Shown piece after piece: positions 1-7,988 of a stretch of 64,000 nt of DNA. A program made the position numbers and the translations under genes. Origin of the DNA: Serinicoccus profundi (GTDB lineage Bacteria; Actinomycetota; Actinomycetes; Actinomycetales; Dermatophilaceae). The stretch lies in the NCBI RefSeq assembly GCF_008001015.1, contig NZ_CP042862.1:3038001-3102000 (forward strand), written 5' to 3'. The first letter of the stretch is position 1; every line of letters starts with the position of its first letter. The notes beneath the pieces were generated by a model. It saw nothing but the letters and a program-made list of their open reading frames with translations, did not search any database and was not told the DNA's origin.

Positions 1-138
1 GAGCCGGACACCTGGACCCGGGTCCAGGGCGCCCTCGCGGGGGTGCAGTCCGCCCGCCGCAGTGCCCGCGGAGCCCGGATCGGCCAGCTGCCGACCCAGC
101 TCGCGGTGCCCCACGACGCCGCCGCCCTCGCCTCGTGA
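1..138 (+). CDS. C-terminal end of an unidentified protein (gene starts outside window)
   Basis: The frame starting at base 1 stays open for 45 codons and stops with TGA at 136-138, ending in ...PHDAAALAS. The stop overlaps the GTG start of the next gene (GTGA), the same coupling as between the next three genes, so this is most likely the last part of an upstream member of the same operon. I do not recognise the fragment. Knowing the rest of this gene would decide what the operon makes. Confidence 0.6.
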   Translation, partial: EPDTWTRVQGALAGVQSARRSARGARIGQLPTQLAVPHDAAALAS

Positions 139-944
139 GCACCGTAACCACGACGCCGCACGAGCTCGAGGCTGTCTTCTCCGACGGTGGTGACCCCACC
201 GTCGCGGACGTCGAGCAGCTGCTCACCGCGCTCGAGGAGGGCACGGTGCGGGCCGCCAGCCGCGACGAGCAGGGCCGATGGACGGCCCACGGCTGGGTCA
301 AGCGCGGAATCCTCACCGCCTTCCGGCTGAGCGAGACCGTCGAGATCGACTGGCCCGGCGGCAGCGTCGACAAGTCGCTCGTGCCCGCGCGCCGGATCAC
401 CGCGAGCGACGGCATACGCCTCGTACCGGGCGGCACCTCCCTCCGACGTGGCACCCACCTCGCCCCCGGCGTGGTCGTCATGCCCCCGAGCTACGTCAAC
501 GTCGGGGGGTATGTCGGCGCCGGCTCGATGATCGACAGCCACGTGCTCGTCGGCTCCTGCGCGCAGGTCGGCTCGGGCGTCCACCTGTCGACCGCGGTGC
601 AGCTCGGTGGCGTGCTGGAGCCGGTCGGTGCCCGGCCGGTCGTCGTCGAGGACGGGGTCTTCGTCGGGGCGCAGTGCGGGCTCTACGAAGGCGTCGTCGT
701 GCGCCGTGGAGCCGTCCTCGCCCCTGGCGTCACGCTCACGGCCGGATCTACGATCTACGACCTGGTCCAGCAGCGTGAGGTGCGCGGTGAGGTGCCGGAG
801 AACGCCGTCGTCGTCCCCGGGTCGCGGCCCGCACGGGGCGACTACGCCGACGTCCTCGGCCTCTCGCTCTACGCGCCGGTGATCGTGAAGTACCGCGACG
901 CCTCCACCGACGCGGCCACGGCCCTCGAGGAGTCGCTGCGGTGA
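135..944 (+). CDS. dapD: DapD-type tetrahydrodipicolinate N-acyltransferase (short form)
   Basis: A 269-residue left-handed beta-helix acyltransferase. It resembles the proteobacterial DapD type: an N-terminal helical part (about 1-100) with GQW-like and WVKRGILTAFRL segments, then hexapeptide repeats with MPPSYVNVGGYV, GSMIDSHVLVGSCAQVG and VQLGGVLEP, and a C-terminal VIVKYRD strand. Known family reaction: succinyl- or acetyl-CoA plus tetrahydrodipicolinate gives N-acyl-2-amino-6-oxopimelate. Most actinobacterial housekeeping DapD proteins belong to a longer, divergent class of about 320 residues, so this copy looks like a specialised paralogue. GTG start overlaps the preceding stop; its own stop overlaps the next start (GTGA). 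Tabtoxin TabB is a relative of this type. Confidence 0.85.
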   Translation: MSTVTTTPHELEAVFSDGGDPTVADVEQLLTALEEGTVRAASRDEQGRWTAHGWVKRGILTAFRLSETVEIDWPGGSVDKSLVPARRITASDGIRLVPGGTSLRRGTHLAPGVVVMPPSYVNVGGYVGAGSMIDSHVLVGSCAQVGSGVHLSTAVQLGGVLEPVGARPVVVEDGVFVGAQCGLYEGVVVRRGAVLAPGVTLTAGSTIYDLVQQREVRGEVPENAVVVPGSRPARGDYADVLGLSLYAPVIVKYRDASTDAATALEESLR

Positions 945-2176
945 TCACGGCGACCAGGGTGGCGGGCCAGGGCCTGTCACCGATCCGACGCATGTCGCTC
1001 GGCGCCCCGCCGGACGCGATCAACCTGGGTCTCGGCGAGCCGGGGTGGGCGATGCCCGACCTCGGTGCCCCTGCGGGTCCGACGCCGCTGGCCTACGGCC
1101 CCAACACCTCCGACCCCGAGCTGGTCCGCGCGATCGGACGGTATGCGGGCGCGCTTGCGGGTGGGTCCACTCCCTCGGACACCTCGGCCCCGGTCACAGC
1201 CGGGCACGGCCAGTCGCCTGGGCTGTCCCCCGACCAGGTCATGGTCACGGCCGGCAGCCAGGCGGCGCTCTTCGCGCTGTTCAGCGCCTATGTCGAGCCC
1301 GGATCGGTCGTGCTGGTCCCCGATCCCGGCTTCGTCGCCTACCCCACCTTGGCGCGGATGTGCGGGGCGACACCGGTCGGCTACCCGCTCGGCGCCGGCG
1401 GCGACCTCGATGCCGAGGCGCTGGCCGACGCCCTCGGTGCCCACCCGCATACCTCGCTCGTCGTGCTCAACCACCCGGCCAACCCCACCGGGGGCGTGGC
1501 CTCCGCCGCCGCGCTGGAGCAGGTGGCGCGACGCTGCGACGAGCGTGACGTGCTGCTCGTGAGCGACGAGGTGTATGCCGAACTGTGGGTCGACGAGCGC
1601 CCCACTTCCCTACGCGAGGTGACCGACAACGGGGTGGCGCTCGGCTCGATGAGCAAGGCCTTCGCCGCCCCGGGGCTGCGCATCGGCTGGGCCACGGGCG
1701 ACCCCGACGTGCTCGCCCCAGCACGGCTGGTGCACAACGCCATGACCACTGCACCGTCGCGGCTCTCGCAGGCCGCCGCGCTCGCCCTGCTGGAGTCGGC
1801 TGAGCAGGTGCTGCCGGCCGCCCGGGAGGAGATCCGGACGCGGTGGGAGACGGTCGATGTGATCGCTCCCCATCTCTGCCGTTCTGCGCGGAGGATCGTG
1901 GGCGAGCGCCACCCGGCGACCCTGCCGAGGACCGCCGGGCGGGTCGGCTTCTACCTCTGGCTGCCCCTGCCCCACGACGTCGAGGAGCACGGCCGGTCCG
2001 ACGCCGCGACGACCGAGACCTTCGCGCTGCGGCTGCGCGACGAGGGTGGCGTGACGACGATCCCCGGCACCGCTTTCGGACCCCGAGGGGCAGGATTCCT
2101 CCGGGTGAGCCTGGGTGGCCCGATCGCCGAGCTCGAGGAAGGACTCCGGCGCCTGGCGCCCTGGTGGAAGGCATGA
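941..2176 (+). CDS. PLP-dependent class I/II aminotransferase (DapC/MalY-like)
   Basis: 411 residues, fold-type I aminotransferase. Visible landmarks are the cofactor-binding turn TAGSQAALFALF (about 103-114), NPTGG at 181-185, the pyridine-nitrogen Asp in SDEVYAELW (Asp209) and the Schiff-base lysine in GSMSKAFAAPGLRIGW (Lys239). The C-terminal arginine for the substrate carboxylate is in FLRVSLGG. In this context, following a DapD-type acyltransferase, it would transaminate an N-acyl-2-amino-6-oxopimelate-like intermediate. Start GTG overlaps the dapD stop; its TGA overlaps the ATG of the decarboxylase, so the three products should be made in fixed ratio. Substrate is inferred only from the neighbours. 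Confidence 0.85.
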   Translation: MITATRVAGQGLSPIRRMSLGAPPDAINLGLGEPGWAMPDLGAPAGPTPLAYGPNTSDPELVRAIGRYAGALAGGSTPSDTSAPVTAGHGQSPGLSPDQVMVTAGSQAALFALFSAYVEPGSVVLVPDPGFVAYPTLARMCGATPVGYPLGAGGDLDAEALADALGAHPHTSLVVLNHPANPTGGVASAAALEQVARRCDERDVLLVSDEVYAELWVDERPTSLREVTDNGVALGSMSKAFAAPGLRIGWATGDPDVLAPARLVHNAMTTAPSRLSQAAALALLESAEQVLPAAREEIRTRWETVDVIAPHLCRSARRIVGERHPATLPRTAGRVGFYLWLPLPHDVEEHGRSDAATTETFALRLRDEGGVTTIPGTAFGPRGAGFLRVSLGGPIAELEEGLRRLAPWWKA

Positions 2177-3369
2177 TCTTGACTGCTGCGACGACCGACC
2201 TGTTCGCCTTCGACGAGGCGACCCTCGACGACCTGGCCACCCGGCACGAGCGGCCCTTCTTCGCCTACGACCTGCCCGCCGCCCGCGAGCGGTTCACGCG
2301 GCTGAGGGCGGCGCTGCCGGCCCGGGTGCGGCTGGCCTATGCCGTGAAGTCCAACCCTGGCCTCCCGCTGCTGGAGACCCTGGCCGAGCAGGGCGCGTGG
2401 TTCGACTGCGCGAGCGCGGGCGAGGTGTCGACGACCCTGGCCGCCGGCGGGACCGGCGAGGGAATGGTCTTCGCCGGTCCGGCCAAGACCGAGCGCGACC
2501 TGCAGGCCGCCCTCTTCGCGGGGGCTCGGGTCCAGGTGGACGGCATCGAGGACGTCGCCCGGCTGCACACCCTGCACACCGGCGCGCGGCCGCTGCGAGT
2601 CAACGTCCGGGTCAACCCGGTCGGAGGTGTGTCAGAGGGCGCGACCATCATCGGTGGTGGCGGGCCGAGCGCGTTCGGGGTGGACGAGGAGGTGCTGGAG
2701 GAGTTCGTGGCCGAGGCGGCGCGCTACGACCGAGTCCAGATCAGCGGGCTGCAGGTCTTCTCGGCGAGCAACGAGCTCGACGCGGGGCGACTCCTGGCCA
2801 ACCACCGCACCGCGCTGCGGATCGGCCAGCGGCTGCAGGAGCTGGTCGGCCGCGAGCTCGACCTCATCGACCTCGGCGGCGGGCTCGGCATCCGGTATGC
2901 CCTGAGCGAGGCGACCCTGGACATCCGCGCTCTCGGCGCCGGGCTGGGGCGGGTCCTCGGTGAGCACCCCTGGTTCACCGGCGAGCTCCTCCTGGAGCCG
3001 GGGCGGTGGCTCTCCGGTCCGACCGGGGTGTATGCCGCGCGGGTCGTCCGCACCAAGGCCTCCCGCGGCGAGCGTTTCGTCATGCTCGAGGGTGGGATCA
3101 ACCACCTGCTCCGTCCCCTGCTGACCGGGCAGTCCTTCCCGACGCTGGCGATCCGACCGGGCGAGGGCGTCATCACCAGCCGGCGGGCCAGCACGACCCT
3201 CGCCGGCCCGCTGTGCACCTCCCTGGACCGGGTCGGCACCGGCGACCTGCCGATCGACCTGCGCCCGGGCGACGTCGTGGTCTTCGGCCAGACCGGGGCC
3301 TACGCCTATACCCAGGCGATGAGCCACTTCCTCTCCCACGCGCTGCCTCAGCAACACTGGCTGACGTGA
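2173..3369 (+). CDS. LysA-like PLP-dependent (type III fold) decarboxylase
   Basis: 398 residues. An alanine-racemase-type barrel carries the PLP lysine in AYAVKSNP (Lys59), the phosphate-binding GGGLGIRY glycine loop and the catalytic cysteine motif GPLCTSLD (Cys348) typical of diaminopimelate/ornithine decarboxylases. Details such as GGGGPSAFGVD and a carboxy-terminal GAYAYTQAMSHFLSH make it closer to accessory decarboxylases found in polysaccharide or natural-product clusters than to housekeeping LysA. The ATG is chosen because it overlaps the preceding stop (ATGA); a longer open frame upstream is out of register with the operon. Expected role: decarboxylation of a DAP-like amino acid produced by the two preceding enzymes. 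Tabtoxin TabA is a LysA relative, the closest analogy I can offer. Confidence 0.8.
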   Translation: MILTAATTDLFAFDEATLDDLATRHERPFFAYDLPAARERFTRLRAALPARVRLAYAVKSNPGLPLLETLAEQGAWFDCASAGEVSTTLAAGGTGEGMVFAGPAKTERDLQAALFAGARVQVDGIEDVARLHTLHTGARPLRVNVRVNPVGGVSEGATIIGGGGPSAFGVDEEVLEEFVAEAARYDRVQISGLQVFSASNELDAGRLLANHRTALRIGQRLQELVGRELDLIDLGGGLGIRYALSEATLDIRALGAGLGRVLGEHPWFTGELLLEPGRWLSGPTGVYAARVVRTKASRGERFVMLEGGINHLLRPLLTGQSFPTLAIRPGEGVITSRRASTTLAGPLCTSLDRVGTGDLPIDLRPGDVVVFGQTGAYAYTQAMSHFLSHALPQQHWLT

Positions 3370-3431
3370 GAGCGGCCGGGGAGCACAGGACTGCGGAGTG
3401 CCACGGGTCGCTGCGAGACTGGTCGAGGTCA

Positions 3432-3470
3432 TTGACATCCCTGAAAGAAAAGTAAAGACTTAGTCAACGT
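3432..3470 (+). promoter_or_regulatory. Putative promoter and operator of the winged-helix regulator
   Basis: A perfect TTGACA lies at 3432-3437 in an AT-richer patch, followed by a weak -10 candidate (TAAAGA, 3453-3458). Bases 3454-3470 (AAAGACTTAGTCAACGT) match 13 of 17 positions with 4274-4290 upstream of the CWB2 gene, with only A/G differences. This suggests that the regulator encoded at 3515 controls both itself and the surface gene. Confidence 0.4.
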
Positions 3471-3514
3471 CGCCGGATGCATTCCGACGCCAGACTCTCA
3501 CCCGCAGGTGGTTC

Positions 3515-4189
3515 GTGGCTCAGACTTTCTGGATCACCCCGCTCGATGCCGCGCCGCCCGACGTCGCGGTCGCGAAGCGTGCCTGCGAGGAGTCGCGGTT
3601 CACCTGCACGATCGTCCCCCTCCCCGCGCTGCGCGACCTGCTGGGCGGCGAGCGCCCGACAGCGGCGATCCTGCTGGGCGGACGCCCGTCCCCGCCGTTG
3701 ATCGAGGCGCAGCGGTGGCTCGCCGATGCCAGAGTGCCCACGCTGATCCTCCTGCCCACCCTCACCGATGACCTCGAGGCGATCTTGCTCGACCGCGGCG
3801 CGCAGGACGTCCTGCGCCTGCCGCTGTCGACACGCCGCCTCGGCGCCCGGCTCAGACTCCTCGGCCGCGCCCCCGTGCAGGTCCACGAGGAGTCCGACGA
3901 GATCAGGGTGGACGGCAACGTCACCCTTTCCCCGGGCAGCCGCACGGTCTGCGTGGGGAACTCGCCGGTCACCCTGACGAAGTCGGAGTTCGACCTGCTG
4001 CTGACCATCGCGCTGCGCCGTGGGTCGGTCGTCGACAACCACGACCTCTCCCGTGCCCTGGGCCATAACACCCTGAGCAACCGTGCCCTGCAGACACACG
4101 CCAGCAGGGTGCGCAGCAAGCTTCGGGCGGCAGGTGCCCCGGACGTCATCTCTTCGGTGCGCGGGATCGGCTACCGTCTCCGCGAGTAG
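3515..4189 (+). CDS. OmpR/PhoB-type winged-helix regulator with a degenerate receiver domain
   Basis: 224 residues. The C-terminal half (about 125-222) is a clear PhoB-type DNA-binding domain: a leading beta-sheet, VTLTKSEFDLLLTIALRRG, then the recognition part ALQTHASRVRSKLRAAG and the wing SVRGIGYRLRE. The N-terminal 105 residues have the size and hydrophobic pattern of a receiver domain (AILLGGR, VPTLILLPT) but I cannot find the conserved DD pair, phospho-acceptor Asp or KP motif. No sensor kinase is adjacent. It is probably an orphan or atypical response regulator that does not use phosphorylation. GTG start follows a GCAGGTGG-rich leader; an out-of-frame GTG lies 7 bases earlier. Confidence 0.75.
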   Translation: MAQTFWITPLDAAPPDVAVAKRACEESRFTCTIVPLPALRDLLGGERPTAAILLGGRPSPPLIEAQRWLADARVPTLILLPTLTDDLEAILLDRGAQDVLRLPLSTRRLGARLRLLGRAPVQVHEESDEIRVDGNVTLSPGSRTVCVGNSPVTLTKSEFDLLLTIALRRGSVVDNHDLSRALGHNTLSNRALQTHASRVRSKLRAAGAPDVISSVRGIGYRLRE

Positions 4190-4273
4190 GTCCCGCACCT
4201 CCGCCAGGGACCACCGCCAGGAGCGGTCGAGAACCCCCTGACGGAAATTCTTTCGGTTTGCTTGCTCCCAGGG

Positions 4274-4290
4274 AAAAGCTTGGTCAGCGT
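4274..4290 (+). promoter_or_regulatory. Operator-like repeat upstream of the CWB2 glycosidase gene
   Basis: AAAAGCTTGGTCAGCGT is a near copy (13/17, all differences A/G) of the element at 3454-3470. It sits in an AT-rich leader about 95 bases before the chosen start of the CWB2 gene. Binding by the 3515 regulator is an inference. Confidence 0.35.
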
Positions 4291-4384
4291 TTGTCCAGTA
4301 TTCCTTAAGGGGCCCTCCGAGGGCGCCTGAGCGCTGTTAATGTCACGGCTTCCCATCAGCGCTCATGTCCCCCCGGAGCACTTC

Positions 4385-6238
4385 GTGATTCGTTTTGTGG
4401 TGGCGCTCTTCAGCGCCATTTTTCTTTCCCTGTCCACCATGGGAGCCGCCCCCTCGGTCGCCCAGGACGAGACGACCTCATCGGTCTCCGTCACCCGCAT
4501 CACCGGCACCAACGCCTACGCGGTGGCCGCAGCGGCGTCCCAGTCGGCCCCCGCGGGCCAGCCCGTCGTCTTCGTCGTCAGCGCGCAGGCCTATCCCGAC
4601 CAGATGGTGGCCGCCACCCGGGCCGGCGGCATCAATGCCCCGGTTCTTCTGGTCAGCCAAACCTCGGTGCCCACAGTGACCCGCGACGCGCTGAACCGAC
4701 TCGACCCCGAGCGGATCGTCGTCGTCGGAGGTGACGGCGTCGTCTCCGACTCGGTGGTCGGCGCCCTTCGCTCGTATGCCACGACAGGCGTGGTCGAGCG
4801 GGTCTCCGGCGTCAACCGCTACGTGACGGCGGCCCACCTCGCGCAGAAGTTCCCCCGCGGCACGGACCGGGTCTACCTGGCCGGTGGGCTCGGCTACGCG
4901 GACGCCATGGCCGGCGCGGCCCTCGCGGGTTTCCAGGAAGTGCCGATGGCGCTAACCCCGCGTGACAGTCTCCATCCCTCCACCCGCGAGGCCCTGCAGC
5001 ACCTTCGCCCCTCGGAGATCGTCATCCTGGGCGGCACCGGTGTCGTGTCCTCCAGCGTCGCCCAGCAGGTGGCGGCCTACGCGACCTCGGGGCGGGTGAG
5101 CAGAATCAGTGGTGTGGACCGCTACGCCACCGCCGCCAAGATAGCCGACCGCTTCCCCGGCTCGACGTCCCGCGCCTACGTCGGGCCCGGCCTGTCGTAT
5201 GCCGAGGCCCTCGTCGCCGCCGCAGCGGCAGGTCGTGCCAACAGCCCGCTTCTGCTGACCAGGGCGACGTCGGTGCCCTCCTCCACGGCCGGTGCTCTCG
5301 CGGGTCTCCCGCTCGACTCCATCGTCGTTGTCGGGACCGTGTCCAGCATCTCCGACGCGGTCGTGCAGCAGCTGCGCCAGGGAGGCGGTGGATCCGACCC
5401 GAGCGGGCGACCGCTGCTCGGCGGTTACCTCGGCGCTCCAGGTGAACGACCGGACGAGCGTTTCCGGGAATCCTTCGGCGCCTGGCCCGACCTGGCGTCC
5501 ACCTACTACCAGGCCCAGGGCCGCGGCGGTGGGACCATCAACAGGTCTTACGAGAAGGCACGCATCGACCGCGGCACAATCCCCCTCATCACGGTCACCT
5601 CGGTGAACGGGCCCTACAGCATGCGTCAGATCGGCTCGGGTGCGGCCGACCCCTGGATCGACTACTGGGCCACCGAGCTCGGCAATCTGCGGGGTGAGGT
5701 GTGGTTCACCTTCGACCACGAGTTCGAGGTCAAGCTCAACCAGGGCAAGTTCGGCTCCGCGACGACCACGGACGACTACGTGCGCGCCTACAACCGCTTC
5801 CAGCAGCGCGTGAAGGCCAAGGCTCCGAACGTGAAGTTCGTCTACTGGTACGGCTACCACGACACCAAGAAGATCGAGGCCATCGGTTCAGGGCTCAACC
5901 GCCCCGACATCCTGGCGCTCGACCCCTACGTCTTCGACCACCACGCCTCGGACACGACGTTCGAGGAGATGGCCGCCCCCAAGCTGACCTGGTTGCGCAG
6001 CCGGAGCTGGTACGCCGGGCAGCCGATCATCTTCGGCGAGTTCGCGAAGGACACCCAGCACGGTGAGCAGAACGTCGTCGACTTCCTGAGCAAGCTGCGC
6101 CCGAAGATGGATGACCTCGGCGTATCCGGTGCGGTCTACTTCTCCCGCGACAAGCCTGGCGACATCATGGCCGACCTGACGAAGTCGTCCTACCCCAAGG
6201 CCAGGAACGCCTACGGCGAGTCGGTGCGCAACCCGTAA
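4385..6238 (+). CDS. Secreted CWB2-repeat protein with C-terminal GH26-like glycosidase domain
   Basis: 617 residues from the GTG at 4385, chosen because GGAG lies 6 bases upstream and the product then begins with a clean signal peptide (MIRFVVALFSAIFLSLS...SVAQ). An in-frame ATG at 4340 has no ribosome site. Three cell-wall-binding type 2 repeats follow (about residues 33-335), each with a GxxRYxTAA-like start and an IVVVGG- or IVILGG-like end. After a short GGGGS linker the last 260 residues look like a GH26-type beta-1,4-mannanase/glucanase barrel: WFTFDHEFEV carries the likely acid/base Glu and PIIFGEFAKD the likely nucleophile Glu. CWB2 repeats anchor proteins to anionic cell-wall polymers, so this should be a wall-attached polysaccharide hydrolase. 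Substrate unknown. Confidence 0.75.
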   Translation: MIRFVVALFSAIFLSLSTMGAAPSVAQDETTSSVSVTRITGTNAYAVAAAASQSAPAGQPVVFVVSAQAYPDQMVAATRAGGINAPVLLVSQTSVPTVTRDALNRLDPERIVVVGGDGVVSDSVVGALRSYATTGVVERVSGVNRYVTAAHLAQKFPRGTDRVYLAGGLGYADAMAGAALAGFQEVPMALTPRDSLHPSTREALQHLRPSEIVILGGTGVVSSSVAQQVAAYATSGRVSRISGVDRYATAAKIADRFPGSTSRAYVGPGLSYAEALVAAAAAGRANSPLLLTRATSVPSSTAGALAGLPLDSIVVVGTVSSISDAVVQQLRQGGGGSDPSGRPLLGGYLGAPGERPDERFRESFGAWPDLASTYYQAQGRGGGTINRSYEKARIDRGTIPLITVTSVNGPYSMRQIGSGAADPWIDYWATELGNLRGEVWFTFDHEFEVKLNQGKFGSATTTDDYVRAYNRFQQRVKAKAPNVKFVYWYGYHDTKKIEAIGSGLNRPDILALDPYVFDHHASDTTFEEMAAPKLTWLRSRSWYAGQPIIFGEFAKDTQHGEQNVVDFLSKLRPKMDDLGVSGAVYFSRDKPGDIMADLTKSSYPKARNAYGESVRNP

Positions 6239-6241
6239 GCC

Positions 6242-7900
6242 CTAGGGCGTGGAGGACCCGACGAGGTCTGCGTCCAGGCTCAGGTCGGAGGACGACGACG
6301 ACGACTGGTGGACCTCGATGGCCAGCGTGTTGGTGCCGGGCACCAGCAGGTCAGGGTCGAGGGCGAAGGAGCGCAGGGCGCGCTCGGCCTGACCGTCGCG
6401 GTTGGTCGCGGCCCGGGTCGTCGCGGTGACGGGGCCGGCCGGCATGTTGTCGCGCGCGGCCTCGACGCCGTTGAGGTGGACCACCGCACCGTCGTCGACG
6501 ACCATCGTCACCACGAGGGTGTCGGGCACCGTGTCGACGGTGAACCGGGTGCGGAAGTACGTCGTGATGTGCTTGGCCGACGCCGAGGGGCCCCACGACA
6601 CCACCGTGGCCTCGTCGCCGTCGCCGTATCCGAACTCGGCGGAGCCCTGCGCCCAGCCGCCGTCGTCGAAGGCCGGCCCCTGCCAGCCCGCTGCCAGGTT
6701 GCCGTTGTCCCAGTAGGTCCACGGGGCGCTGGACCCGTCGACGTAGGTCTGTCGGGTGGTGGGGGGAGGTGGCGCGCCGCCGGTGAAGCGGACGAACCCC
6801 TGGGCAGGTATGCCGCTCACCAGGGTGAACTCGCCGCCGGCGACCACCCCGGTGGCGGTGGCGTCGATGGCGAAGATCCCCCAGAAGTGGTTGAAGGTCG
6901 GCCGGAAGGCGTCGTCCACGACACCCGTGACGGCGTCGGCGACGAGCAGCTTCAGCCGGGTGTCGTCCTGGTAGCCGTCGTGGAAGCCGAAGTAGACCCG
7001 TCCACCGTGGTGGTCGACCGCCTGGACGTCGCCCATCGTGGTCTGCCGCCACCGGCGGACCCCGGTGGCGGCGTCCCACGCGGTCGCGCTGTTGGATCCT
7101 GCTCCCAGGGCACCGAAGAGCAACGAACCGTCGTCGTTGAGGGCCAGATCCAGGATCGGGCGCACGCTCGACTGGAAGGTCTGAGGGTGGGCGGTTCCCG
7201 TGACGCTGGACACGGCGGCCACCCCGGTGCGGGGCAGACCCCCGGCCGAGGTGAAACTTCCGGAGAGGTACAGCACGTCCTGGACTGGGTGCTTGACCAC
7301 CGACATGACCTTGGCATCGGCCCGCCCGACGAAGGCAGGGTCCACCGCGCCGGTGGTGGCGAGCACCTTGGCCACCCGCTGACGGGTCACCCCGCCGACG
7401 GTGGTGAAGTCACCACCCACATACAGCCAGCCGTCGCGGACGTCGAGCCCGAGCACGGCGCCGCTGGCATCGGCCCGGAAGGCCGTGTCGACTGCACCGC
7501 TCACCAGGCTCACCTTGGCCAGCCTGACCCGGTCCACACCACGGATCCGCCCGAAGTGGCCACCGACGTAGAGCGCCAAACCGTCGCTGGCCAGGGCCTG
7601 CACGGTCGCCCCGGCATCAGCGGTGAAGTCCCGGCGCAGCTCACCGGTGAGGGCGTCGAAGGCGGCCAGGTTGCGCCGGGCCACCATCTCGCCTCCCGGG
7701 CTGGTGGCAGTGGTGAAATTGCCCCCGACGTAGACGATCGGACCGACCGTCAGCACGGCCGAGACCTTGCCGTTCACCCGCCACGACGCGGCGGGCACCG
7801 GCGAAGGCGAGACCGCCGTCGCGGTGGGGGGCACCATGAGGAGCATGACGAGGGCGCAGACGAGCGCCTGGGGGAAGAGGAATCGACATCGACCGACCAT
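6242..7900 (-). CDS. Secreted DUF5122-type beta-propeller protein with C-terminal jelly-roll domain
   Basis: 552 residues. A signal peptide (MVGRCRFLFPQALVCALVMLLM...ATA) is followed by about six repeats built on YVGGNFTT, YVGGHFGRI, YVGGDFTTVGG, YLSGSFTSAGG and VAGGEFTLVSG, the hallmark of DUF5122 beta-propellers. A PPPP linker leads to a 150-residue C-terminal module (WTYWDNGNLAAGWQG...) resembling galactose-binding-like domains often found at the ends of secreted enzymes. It is convergent with the CWB2 gene, only 3 bases apart. Probably a surface or secreted protein; function unknown. No LPXTG or transmembrane anchor is seen. Confidence 0.7.
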   Translation of the reverse strand: MVGRCRFLFPQALVCALVMLLMVPPTATAVSPSPVPAASWRVNGKVSAVLTVGPIVYVGGNFTTATSPGGEMVARRNLAAFDALTGELRRDFTADAGATVQALASDGLALYVGGHFGRIRGVDRVRLAKVSLVSGAVDTAFRADASGAVLGLDVRDGWLYVGGDFTTVGGVTRQRVAKVLATTGAVDPAFVGRADAKVMSVVKHPVQDVLYLSGSFTSAGGLPRTGVAAVSSVTGTAHPQTFQSSVRPILDLALNDDGSLLFGALGAGSNSATAWDAATGVRRWRQTTMGDVQAVDHHGGRVYFGFHDGYQDDTRLKLLVADAVTGVVDDAFRPTFNHFWGIFAIDATATGVVAGGEFTLVSGIPAQGFVRFTGGAPPPPTTRQTYVDGSSAPWTYWDNGNLAAGWQGPAFDDGGWAQGSAEFGYGDGDEATVVSWGPSASAKHITTYFRTRFTVDTVPDTLVVTMVVDDGAVVHLNGVEAARDNMPAGPVTATTRAATNRDGQAERALRSFALDPDLLVPGTNTLAIEVHQSSSSSSDLSLDADLVGSSTP

Positions 7901-7988
7901 GGCCCGTCCATTCGTAGGCGCGTGCCACTATCGTCCGCCTACCGCAGGACCGGCGTCAATGCCTCGACGCGATCCGGACGACCGCCGG

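Noticed and set aside
4312-4324. Terminator hairpin GCCCTC-C-GAGGGC before the CWB2 gene
   Set aside because: A one-base loop cannot form a stable hairpin; the palindrome is probably chance in GC-rich DNA.
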